Both the position numbers and the translations under genes were made by a program. The notes beneath the pieces are model-generated. The model had not been told where the DNA came from. It searched no databases and worked only from the letters and a program-made list of their open reading frames with translations. From Undaria pinnatifida (Eukaryota; Sar; Phaeophyceae; Laminariales; Alariaceae), in the NCBI GenBank assembly GCA_012845835.1, contig JABAKD010000021.1, positions 231,001 to 295,000 on the forward strand: DNA of 64,000 bases. Direction: 5' to 3'. The first letter of the stretch is position 1. Every line of letters starts with the position of its first letter. Below are positions 1 to 12,300 of the stretch, one piece after another.

Positions 1-187
1 TCGAACCGTCAGTATACTGGGTTGAATCAGTATACCGTTGACTTGAGGTTAGACAATGGCCACTATTAATAGCGTATTCTGAACGGCATCAGTATTGTCG
101 GGGTCATTGTGTTTCGAATACACGGACTTCAACCTTTGTACAAATGACGTGAATATTTCAGTGTTGGACCGGGATTGCTTGCCGATC

Positions 188-368
188 TTAGCGAGAAGGA
201 CCGCGAGACCTCTCAGATGGCGGCGAGTGACATGTGCGGAGGTATAGTCGCGAACACGTTGCCATCGGTTTCGTGAGCCGAAAGCTATCCGCCGCGGCGA
301 ACCACTGTAAAACACTACAGTCAATCCGCATCGCGGTCAATCCGCTTTGGTCAAGAATAGATAGCCGT
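188..368 (-). CDS. EML gene exon 18: C-terminal strand and stop
   Basis: Acceptor CCTCAG|ACG restores the phase left by exon 17 (GG+A). DCSVLQWF is the C-terminal EML strand (S-V-L-Q-W-R). A 30-residue tail (ending SERSRGPSR) leads to the stop at 188-190. Two further AGs (at about 343 and 321) would keep the same frame with a shorter start, so the 5' edge is uncertain by up to 47 nt. Confidence 0.65.
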
Positions 369-3300
369 CTGAGGAATAGCCAGAACATACTCTAAAACCC
401 TAAAGGGAGTTAGAGCATGTGACAACAAAGACATCGGTCACACGGTTGGACTGACGTGGGATATCAAGGGGATGTTCAAGCGGGAAAAACGTCGAAACGA
501 AGTGACATGCACCGCATCGGCCCAGCGAAGCAGCCCGAGCTTATCAGGTAGCGTGTACACTCTTCCGACCATGCAAGATCATCTCCGACGTGATCAAAAC
601 ACAATCAATCCTGTACAAGACGTACTGCTGCGCGACGCTCCCAATGCGGAATAGACAAAACCACACCCGGTATATACGTTTGGTTACTGCTTCGAAGTAT
701 ACCACGATACTCGGCTCCCGAAAGGGTTACTTACCACGTACAACACAAGCGCAGCATGTTAACGCTGAAGATGGGCTCCAACAGGGGTGAGGAGTACTTG
801 TCCGGCACGCAATCCGTACTACGATCTCCACCAGGCAGCGCAGGTCATGTATACGGTATAGCCCAACTACTACTCTCAACATTATCCCAGCTAAACACGG
901 TGTTAACCCTACAGCATTGGACCAGCATCCCCGATCAAAAACCGTATCCACCCTGCAACATCGCACGAATATCTCTGATTGAAACCCTATTCATCCTACA
1001 ACATCGCACCAATTCCCCCCGCTGTATGTATCGCCGCTTGACCGATCGCCGCCCCATCCGTTTGCCCAAGTCGCTAGGTCAATCGGTACCTCAGTTCGTT
1101 CGCACTAAGGGTGTGTAACCAACTCACAAGTCACGCCGGTCAGAAATCTTGTTGCTGAAGCCGGTGTCGTCCTCGTGAGACCGTTCAACCAACGAAGTAT
1201 TAGCGTAACACGGGAAAAAAGAGCCCCAGCGCAGAATGCTGGAACTCACACGACAGTACACCTTGTATACCCTACAACATCGCAAAACATTGATTCCGTT
1301 AAGGGCCGTATGGACTATATCCTATTATGTCAGCAATCCGTCCGTTTGAGCTCCTGGATCACGAAGCACCATCGACGATCCACTGCATCACGGAGGAGTC
1401 AGGCCTGTGGGGACACAATTGTTCCGTCGCGTGCGAAGGAGGAAAAGGACGAGAGTTATTAGTATGATAGCCAAACCGAAGCGTATACGTGACAGGTATA
1501 AAACGCACACTGTAAGTTCGACACGTGTGTTCTCACCCACCAAGGGTGATGAGCCATGCTTTTTACACTCCGACGGCTGCGAACCTTTCACTCAGGAGGT
1601 GAAAGCACTCACGGTATGCCATGGAGTTCACCAACGGGGTAAGCGTAGCAATATAATAAAACATCGGTTAGTGGTCGGATGGTGTTGTGGAGGTGTCAGT
1701 TATGGAGGTGTCATCGAGTCGCTTACGCAAGGAGCTTTACAAACACAATGTCCACCCGTTTCGTACGAGCAGACATGTTAACGAGGCATACGGCATGCAC
1801 TGTCTTACCCTCCAATGCTGATGAGCCTTGCTGGCTCAACTCCGACTGTAAACCTTGCACTCAGGACGTGGGAGCTGTGGGCACGGTATTCTCTGTGCCG
1901 TGCGCCCCCCCTCAGCACAGGATATCTCATCAAGCGGATGGTTTTCGCGTCATCGGCAGTGGCCAATAGGTTCCGGCTTGGACACACGTCGACGGCGTTG
2001 ACTTCGGTATTGTCGGAATATGGAGGAAACACTCCCTGCGATCATGGGTTAACGAACCGCGAGTGCATTATGACGGTCGCTGTAATCACAGATTGATAGC
2101 AAACACTAGCCTAGAGTTAGGAACAAACAATTCGACTGCAGGTACTGTAGAACTTTCAATTCTTCCCTAGTCGCACGTCTACTACACCCGATCTGCTAAC
2201 ATGAGATTGCTCCGTGTGTACCCCGCACCTGCACTGGCCATCCGATAGAAGTAGACCATGTCGCCCAGCGAGCATCTCTCAGCAAGAACGCCCTCTGGAA
2301 CAGTCGGGGGCGATACTCTGGTTCCTCTCCTGCCAGCTCGCCGCCGATATTCGTTCCGTCACCGGCCCCACCCCCGTCGGCAGGACGACTATTAGGTGGA
2401 AGTATTTCCCAGTGTAGATCCTGATAGTCTTGCCCGCAGGTGTGAACGTAACGGCCATCGACGGTCCAGTCGAGGTGGAGTATTCTAGAGCTGTGCCCCT
2501 TGAGGCAGGCTACTCGTCGGTAGGTTCTTTGTCGGGGAGACCAGGGCTGGCCGCCAACGGAATGAGTCAAATGTTCTCTTCCGTTTGAGGTTTGCTGTTG
2601 GCGTGCTCCATCCCCCCTCCCTGCTCTGTCTGCACTCTCCACGGAGTTGCCTACCCTTCCATCCTTTTCCACAGGTCTCACATAGTGACGCGCCCTCACA
2701 AACCCTGTCGCGTGCCCCACATTCCCGTCGACGCCACTGTCAGATATCGGGCTGTCCACAACATCCGTGAGATAGGTTTTATCTTGATCGGTTGCGTGTT
2801 CGCCTTCATTTTCGACGGCCATTATGACAAGGACGCCATTTTTGCACCCGATTGCGATATGCGAGCCTGATGGCGAATATCGCATGCACGACGCACCCAA
2901 GCCCCGCCGTTGTTCCTTGGTTGAATGGTCACCACCATTCGTTTTCTGAGCCCGCCTGTTCAGCGCATCTACGTTGCTCGCACAAAATAGGTTTTTGTAA
3001 GGGGGAGGGAAAACGTTCGGGTCAGGGCTGACTGTACGCGAATCAGCAAAGCACCGATGCCTGTCTCGGCCGAGACTGGGGAGGTTTCCAGTATCCCGTT
3101 GCGGTAAACGCCGCCTCCAGTGGAGAGACAGCCAACGATCTTAGCAATGTTTAGAATAATCGGACCTTATACCTGGCACACAGCTGTCCCTGACGCCCAT
3201 ATCCCTTGCCTCATCGCTAGCAGGGTGGTAAAGGAGGCAAAAGAACCTCATGCTTGCAGTAGTTTGTAGCTTGTGTCCAATGATATACCTTGGCGCCCAA

Positions 3301-6300
3301 CTCCCCCCTGACACACATGACACGTACTAGCGCCATGGCTAGTTTTGAGGAAAACGAGGCAAACGTGTGTCATACTTACGGTATGCCGTGCGCGTTCGTA
3401 GCATTTCGCTAATCATATACCTGGCACCCAAGCCCCCCCGACACACATCTCAAGTGCCTCACAGCTAATAGAGGCCTCTTAATCAGTTGCCTCACAGCTA
3501 ATAGAGGCATCTCAATTGCCTCACGGCTGATAGAGACATGTCAAAAAATCAGTTGCCTCATAGCTAACAGAGCGGTAAACGAGACAATAATGCACCATAC
3601 TCATCAGGAAAGAGTACTTGATACTTGCAGAAGAGGCAAGAGGGCAGAAGAGACAAGAGGGCAGAAGAGGGCAGAAGAGACAAGAGGGCAGAAAAGGGCG
3701 GAAGAGGGCAGGAAGGCTTGTTCGGTTGTAGTAAAGCGACTAGAGAAAAAACGCGAAACTCTCGCCGCATTCAAATCACCCAGCGGAAAGTCCACCAAAT
3801 CTAGAGCAGCAAGACCATCAAACCTACAGCACCATGCCGAACGCGACTGACTCGCTTCTATCTCCTTACTATCGGCCGATTCACCTTCCTTCGAACCCAA
3901 CCCCCCCACGTTCTCCGGGGTGTCCAGTCCCGACCCCACCACTCGAGCAGAAAGGCTTTTGCTCCGGGTGGGTTTGTGCAGTCGCCTGGCAGAGTTACCG
4001 CCTCGATCGGTGTCGCGCGCAGCAGGCCTGCTACGTTTCGCAGGTCAGGCCGTCGAAGATGGGAGAGATTTGTGGTTAATGTTAAAGTTGCGCGCGTTTT
4101 ACCGCATATGATTCGCCTCCTTCGATGCCTGATTTTGGTACGGCATAGGAGGCTAGCGATGTATGCGGAAACGCGATCGGTCCTGTGTGTGGTCGAACGT
4201 GTGTCATCCCACAGTGCTGTACCCGTTGGATGCAGTTAACCCCTTCAAAACAAGAGACGCGTGCTACGATGACAAAAGTGCTAATAGCGAATGACACTTT
4301 TTTAGTAAACCATTTGCAGAATTGAATGACTGGGCTCCTTGGCCTATCAGTGCTGTTAATAACCTTGATACAGTATTATTAATACTATTAACAGCACTAA
4401 AAAAACGGTCGGAATTAGATTAATGTTAATCAATGTGACATTGAATTGTTTTCAATGTAGTCAATGTGACATTGTTAATATTAGTGGCTTGTACCCAGGC
4501 CAAGGCCATGACGTTGGCCATCGGGTAGGACTTTCGGTTTACTCACAATACGATTTTGGCTGGGGTGATTGAGGTACTAGAGGTCATACAGGTAATACAC
4601 TTCCTCCAGTGGACAGCCTCAAAAACAAAATGGTGCACATTTACCGTGTTACTGTAGAGTAAATGGTAGCACGTATCACGTTTTGGCGACGAAGCACCTG
4701 CAATTAATGTAGAATAGTGTATGAAGTATGAATAGGCCAGTGCTACGGTAGGGTTGTTGTGTTGTTCTATTACCTTTTGAGCACTTTCTATTTCATGTGG
4801 CTGGGTGTCCCTCGCGCGAACGACCCCCCTGGTCCTTGTGGTCAAAGGCTTTCTTTCTTTCGAACTTTCTTTCGAACTTTCTTTCGAACTTTCTTTCGAA
4901 CTATCTTTCGAAATTTCTTTCGAAATTTCTTTCGAAATTTCTTTCGAACTTTCTTTCGAACTTTCTTTCGAACTTTCTTTCGAAATTTCTTTCGAACTTT
5001 CTTTCGAACTTTCTTTCGAACTTTCCTTCATTTTTTCGTGCTGTTTGACATTCTCGATGCTAATACGAAAAGGGATGGTTACCAAAAAAATCGCCGACAG
5101 TGTTTGTGTCGGGTGAGGTACCGAATCACTCAAGCCAGTATGACACGGTATGATCATATATGATAATACATGATAATATATATGACACAGTATATGTATG
5201 TATGTATGTATGTATGATAGCCCACACACGGTAGTGAACAATTGTGGGTATTATACTACTATTATACTACAATACCGTAGCCTTGATGAATAGTATCAAC
5301 GCCTAGCGTGCTCGCCGGACAATATAACGGACAGTTCTCACGACAACGATCAACCAACATCTACTTGTGAGAGGAAAAGTCTTGAGCTCGGGTTAGTTAG
5401 GCAAACGACCCCCCCCCCCCCCGTATTTTGGGAGAGTCTCGAAAACCGCCACTATTCTTGGAAAGCCTCGCAAAACGCCCCTGTTTCTATAGTAGGTGGA
5501 AACCATACGAATTTAAGCATTTTACGCTTTTCATAAATCTCCACGTCCGACAGAGGTGGCATATGTAAAGAGGCAATAACTCATTATTTGATCAATGGTT
5601 TGTTCGTATGGGTTGTAATTGATATTATTGATATTGGTTCATGGATCACGTGAGAAGGGTTGGTCGCGTTTGCGTCGCTCGCAAACGTGACGCGTTTTCT
5701 CAAGAACATAAACCTTACCAGGGTACTATCCATACCCAAAACAAAAGTCGTCGTTCGCGAAGAGGATATATCTCTCGACGCACCTGGTCGATGGTGGCCC
5801 GTCTGGCCCATCTAATGTTATGAGCTTGCTCTGCGCGATTTGCCCGCACGCCACCCCGCTGAACGTCCCCTTGTTCATCTCCGGCTGCCAGCGTTTAGCC
5901 AACATGGATGGTGGCAATATGTTTCTCGATCGGTAGAGTTCGATTCCGGCTGCTGTACTAGCACAAGAAGAAGGTTCGTGCTGCCCACGGTCGTTGTCTG
6001 GGGCGAGGACATGCGGCAAAACAAGGGTAAAAGGACTATTGAGCAGTGTTTTATATCGGAACGGTAACAGCAATCGATACCGATCAGATACGGGTCTAAA
6101 ACAGACGATAGTGGATGATAACAAAACGATATTTATCGGATCGAATCAGATCGCTGGAAAAAAACGATTCCTGCACAACAAAACGGTATTGAAACACGAA
6201 AACACTGCTCATGGCACTGCCGAAGAACAACGCACATGTTTTTTTTTTTGACACCTCACGTCGACTCATTGGCCTTGGGCCCTCGCAGCAGAGGGAAAGG

Positions 6301-9300
6301 AGACAGTGGATTGACATATCCCCCCCGCTAGCAAGGCATTGTTATCGCACATTGGGGCCCTCTTGTTTTCCCGGTCCGATTGCCGATCCGATTCCCGATT
6401 TATCGGAACTTCCGATGCGACACGAAACAATATAAACGTCACACCACACCACCAGAGATCAGAATACTACACAAAACACAATGGATTGCTGTGATTGATA
6501 AATGGGCCAAACCCTAAACTACGATAAAATGGCGACAATGGTGGCAATGGCGGCAATGGCGGCAATGGCGGCAATAACGGCAGAGCCATCCCACGATAGG
6601 GGTTGCAGCTTTTTGTGGGGGGTTAACCAAGGCGTATGGTGTTTGTGGTGTTTGTGTTGACCTCGATTGATTGACCTTCTCAACTGTGGCGGCACCGGCA
6701 ACAGTTTTGTGGATATGTTTGAGTAACCCCCCGGCGAAGGAAAAACAAGCTGTGGAGTGTCCATTGTGTGTCCCCGGCTACCCTTGTCTGGGTTTTGGGG
6801 TCGTTGCCGCCGCTATCATAGCTGCAACTATTACCGTCACCGTTTCCGCCCGATTTGTCTGTGGTCCTCACCTGACCAGTCACCGCCATCGTTGATTTAC
6901 TAAGCATATGAGCTCGTTCGAGTTCGCGGAGCCACATCGTGGTCTTTATTTGAACCGTCACCGTTTCCACTGCTAGTTTTACGTGACCCTTACCTGAAGA
7001 TGCGTGCTACGATGGGAGGTGCACCACGGTTTTTCGAAAGTTCCAAACTTAAGGGTCCCAAATCACTGATTTAGAGGGAGATTAAACTGCTACCAACCTT
7101 GTGTGAAAAAGAAATCCCATGGCCTAGGTATACAACGATAATCACGCAGTACAAAATGATCTACTTCCGACGATTTTGGGTCAAGAAACCCCACCATACC
7201 CCATCAAACCCCATCATACCCCATCAAACCCCATCAAACCCCATCAAACCCTATCAAACCCCATCAAACCTCATCAACCTCATCATTCAGAAACTATTTC
7301 ATTTCAGGACAAACGGTCCCACCTCTACCTTAGCAAGTGCCTGAACCGTCACCGTTTCCGCCCCAGTTTTGCGATCTTCACCTGAACCGTCACCACCATG
7401 GTTGACGTTAGGTCGGTGTACCCTGAAGAAAAAAAGCTCGTTGGAATTCGCGGATCCCACGACAACTTCGTCCAGGTGGGGGCTGCATGCCAGGCAAGAT
7501 GCTGGACTAGAGAACTGGCAGCACGCCACCGGGAGGGTTGAATCAGCGTTCCAGATTGTAACCGACCTGAAGAAAAGACGTTGGGTTCCGTATTCAAGGG
7601 AGGGGAGCGGGAGGTTGGCGGGGGAGGGGGGAGGGGGGGAGTGATCACAATGATCACCCAGATGAAAGACAAATGCTAACCCCGATTTTGCTGCATGCCA
7701 GAGAAAAGGTCAGACTAGGACGGTGGCCACACGCCACGAAGAGGGTTGGGTCGGCATCCTTAATGGTTACCGACCAGACGATAATGATTGCAAATAATGA
7801 TACTATCCAGCAGATGGAGTGCAGAAAGTGAGGAGGGTATGATCATTGTCATGCATGTCCGTAGTCCGTAAGAGCCTCACGCCCCGCCCCCCTACAATAC
7901 CTAGATGGAGCACGTCGGGAGTTCGCCGATCCGGCCGAAACTATTTACCGAGGAAGCGGGGGTATGGTGACAGTTCTAACACAGATTAAAAGCCGATATT
8001 AGGCATCCTTTATATTCTGATGTCGAAGGTGCACAGCTGATATTTTCGGTGTGGAGGGTGGGGGAAGGAGAGGGTCGAACCAGCGGTCCAGATGGTCAAC
8101 AACGCGAACAGGAGAGTTGAACGTAGAGGCGAATAAAACAACGCAGATAAAGCATCGAAATGGTGATGGACTGCCAACAGAGGTTCAAGTACCGGTTGAA
8201 CGTTCAGAGTCAAATTGTATACGTAGGACCATAAATCGACTTGATGAGTGATTGGTGACGGTTTTGTTATCCAGTGAAGCGGAGGGGGGTCGGAGAGGTG
8301 ATGACAGTTTCAACGCGGGTGAAAACATGAAAAGCATGTGTCGATCCTGCAGATAGCGAAGACGCACAGCTGAAAACAGATGACGCTGAACCAAAGGCTA
8401 TCAATGTGCCTGTCCGGGTTTCATTGGAGGTTCCCGCTATTTATGGTCATCCAGTATGTGCCGTTCCAACTATTGTTTGGTCGATAAACCACAGACGATT
8501 CGATACATGTTGGGCATGGTATTACCTGTCATGTCCAGCAGTGACATATTCTTGTAGCCCTTCGAAGACTCCCAACGCCAGCACGCTCCCGTAGTGGCCC
8601 CGAATCAGGGGTGTAACTTCTGCTTTCCTCGAATCTGAGCTATCAGCAGAGCCGCCAGAAGCACCAGCTAGGTCTGCGGCGAGCTTCTGTCTGCTTCTTC
8701 CGGGGGAAAGTGCTTCAACGCGTTCGTCGGGTGACGCGTCTCTGAAAGGAACAAAGGGTAAAGAACGACAGGCAAACGTGGTGAAAACACGTTCCTGGAC
8801 AGAGATGGCGTCGTATTGCAAAGGAGCATATTCGCGCTTCCTTTCTGCTTTGCCTGAACAAGCGCTCTAAATAGATTCGTCAGAAGCAACGCTTCCTCCT
8901 GTGTCAGGCTGCTGTCTAACTGCGCGGAGAGAGACTGGTTTACCGCGTTCGTGGGCCGATGCGGCCCTGACCGGGAAAACGGGAAAACGGTACAGTAGTA
9001 GCTCTAGTGCTAGTGCTATTGCTATTGCTATTAGTAGAAGCATTCCGCGCTAGCGGTGCATTGGAATTTTCTGAGCCTCTACCACATTAGGAGGTCATTA
9101 TTTCACCCGAATTATGACTTCGAAGGCATTCGCTCGCGGAATCCGACCAAACCTTTCATGCACTAGCCCTAAAACAAGTAGGATCCTAAAAATATCGTAC
9201 ATACCAACCGGTAAATTCTCAGTTGAGGAGCTCAATCGGAACATTACTAGATACATTACCAGGAACGTTATCAGGAACATTGCCAGGAACATTACCAAGA

Positions 9301-12300
9301 ACGTTATTCAACCCAAAAGGCGCAACCCCCACCGCACTATCGAGACATGACTCAGTAGTTAGTGCTTGAGACGTATGCGACGGTAGGAATGGCAACCGTT
9401 TCGCTCTGAGGATTGTCGCTTGAGGATTTCTACATTTTACCGCTATACCGCTAGATTGCTATACCTCTATAGCGCTATCTGCCTCTATGCCTGTATATGT
9501 AGTACTTTAAGTATTAATCTAATCCAAACCCTAAGTTACGGTAGGGGACTTATGACGTGTATGACGTGTATGACGTGTATGACGTGTATGACGTGTATGA
9601 CGTGTACGACGTGTATGACGTGTATGACATGCGACATGTGTGACGTGTATGACGTTTATGGCGTGTGTGGCTCGTGTGAGTGACTGTACCCCCGTTTCTT
9701 TTGAGAGTGTTGCACTTTTTCGTTTCGCGATATTCGCCGCCGCCGCTAGTAATAGTACTGGTATTAGTATGGGGCTACGTTGAACTTGAACTGGAACTGG
9801 TTGTTGCGCCGTGCCAACAAAATGTGTTATGTCTGTTTTCGGGCGAGTTAGAGAACCACTGGGTGCCGAAAAAGGCCTCTGCTCGGTGGTTAACATGGGA
9901 ACTATCAGGTACCTGGTATACAATACCTGTCGTCGGAAGGGTAGCTGAGCAGCAACAACGCGCTCGTGTTGGTGCCCGCCAGTAGACGGTCTCCGTCTTT
10001 AGACCACGCGAAGCTCTTGCAGTAGCTCCCGTGGGGAAGAGCCAGAGGTCTGGCAGACCCTATACCTGTCCGGTGTAGAGCACACTCAGGGTATGGGCTT
10101 AACGTGGTGCTGTAGCCATTCTCGTGCTAAAGGGGGGAATTTGTTATAGCCCAACAAATACGCTACCCTAATTTGGTGCCGTGTTATTAATATTTAATGC
10201 ACATGTGGTTTCTACCGTCAGGACCAGTTATTGATTGAAATGGTGCCAACCACCGATGTTCTAACAACAACGGATGCGGGGAATCAACACACGGCGATAT
10301 TTGCTACCCGGGCGCTTGTTCTCCCCAACATTACCCCCACGTACGGTGGCTGATCCTCTCGAGCCGACCAGCCCCGTAGCTATTTGTCGTAGGGCTGTGG
10401 CTTGGCTAGGTAGCTCAGGAATGTTGCGTGCGGTCATTGACGGACTTTGCTACCATTTCATCTGGTTGGCGCGTTTGTGGCCAGACGTGTGGTGTTTATA
10501 TAGTTATAGAAAACTTAGCCAGGAACATCGCATGTACCTCGCCATCCAAGTTATACCTTGTGTACTGTCGTGAGTTCAAGCCCGGAGAACTCACACACCT
10601 ACATCTTGCCCCACACCACACCTCATCCCCAGCACCACCTCTACGTTGTATTTGCCCCACGGGTCGAACCCCGATACGATATGCCTCACCGGTATCCGGA
10701 CCCATACCGCACTGCCCACCCCCTTCACTGTCAAACGCATCATGCAGAAGACTCACCCCCTTCTTTCCCACCCCGTTCCCCAGCAGCTGTACCCGCCTGC
10801 GCCTCCACCCCAACCCCCTCCCCCACTTCGAATGCCTCCGGCGATTTTCCAGCAGCCGCACCTTGCCCTCGGTCCCCTCCTCCTTCTCTATGGCTCTCCC
10901 AGTTCCCACGTGGCACCACCCCAGACAAGGTTATCTCTCCGTCGTCTTCTCTAGCCAAGGTGGTCTGATAATCCATGTCGACACCATCCGCCTCGGGTCC
11001 AGGTTGCTCTTCGCGCGGGGGCGGGTCTGTGCCCCCTACGCGACGCAATCTAGCGCCAGAAGACTGGTAATCCCCGTCATTTTCTTGAAAAGTCCTTTGC
11101 CGATTTCGGTGGTGAGAGTTACCACCGCTGTCAAATGACCCGCCCATCGTTGGCGTGGTGTTGTGGGTGGAGAGAGCTGGAGGCGGGCCTAAGAACGGGG
11201 GCGGGGGGGCGAAGAAAAACGCCTGCCACTGTACGACCTCCCCATTTGCTCCAGCGGACACAATTTTTCCGCTGTACGTACCACGCACGCATTTCGTAAT
11301 AAAGGGTGGAGGAATGCGAGCAGCGGCGTCGGCAGATTGAGGCGGGGGGTGTTTTGAGACGCATGATACGGTACCGGGTGCGCCTTATGTTTATTAAGCT
11401 CCTGATTCAGGGCACAAAGCCAACTGTACGTGGGGAGGGGGACTTTCACGGCCACTCGCACGAGAGGCTACCATATATAGATAGCCTTAGGCTTTCAAAC
11501 CTGGCGGCTTCATTGTTCGCATCGCTGGGCTGACAAAACGTTATCAAGTCCAACGTTTAGCGCGATACGGAGCATCTCGCGCGGGTGTTCTGCACTGGGT
11601 AGTGAAAATGGATGTGCCAGGTACAACACCATATATGCTACTCTCATCCCGTACTCTTGGTCTCAGGAGCGCTACACCTCGGCGAACCTGACGGTGACAA
11701 AATATGAAGGTGCAACCCGGTGAACAATCCCGTCAAACTTGCCATAGCTACACCATATACCATGAATGGATAGTCAAAAGGAAATCGAATTCCGAGGGTA
11801 CCGGGTAACTGTTTGATAGGAGCTCCGTCTGTCGAACACTGATTTGGCTTACAAGGGCCAACCTTATCGTGGCAGGCGTATTAACGAGGGTATTAACGGT
11901 AACAACGGTACCCTTAAACGGCGGCAATAACACTGGCAGGTTCAGGAAGGGCGCGTCATCAGCCTCTACTAAAACCTGCACAATGTATACGCCTTCGAGT
12001 TTAAGCACTGAGTTAAAGTACATTATCCCCGAACTGGGGGTGAGGCTGTAAGGTGTGGATTTACCCTCCTGGAATGAACGATACGCCCTTACTTCTCCCT
12101 CAGGGATGTGGCATACTCTTGTATACCAAAAGGTGTCAAAATGCCTGGTTAACAACGCGCACCGCATGAATACCCCTCAAAGGCCTCCTAGTCGTAGAAG
12201 ACGTCGACTAGCACAGCAGCCACCAAAGTCAGCGGATAAACCGGAACCGCAATATATTTGGTCAATAAACCACTGGCGCCAGTTTTTTTTTCTCGTCACC

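Larger units (their letters stand above)
2946..7421 (-). other. EML intron 15
   Basis: 4.5 kb. It holds a roughly 35-bp repeat with GCCTCACAGCTAATAGAG (3430-3575), purine-rich GGGCAGAAGA repeats (3640-3710), a hairpin (4349-4398), two CAATGTGACATTG palindromes (about 4430 and 4470), the 12-bp TTTCTTTCGAAC array, poly-C (5410-5422), a 9-bp ATGGCGGCA array, exon 15 echoes (6828-6997) and a CCCCATCAAA array. No gene was seen on either strand. Confidence 0.6.

Noticed and set aside
11370-11401. Tiny 32-nt EML exon (KAHPVP) upstream of exon 12
   Set aside because: It matched phase and recalled an AH-x-P-V blade start, but left out expected residues. Exons 10 and 11 give a better chain with stronger splice sites.
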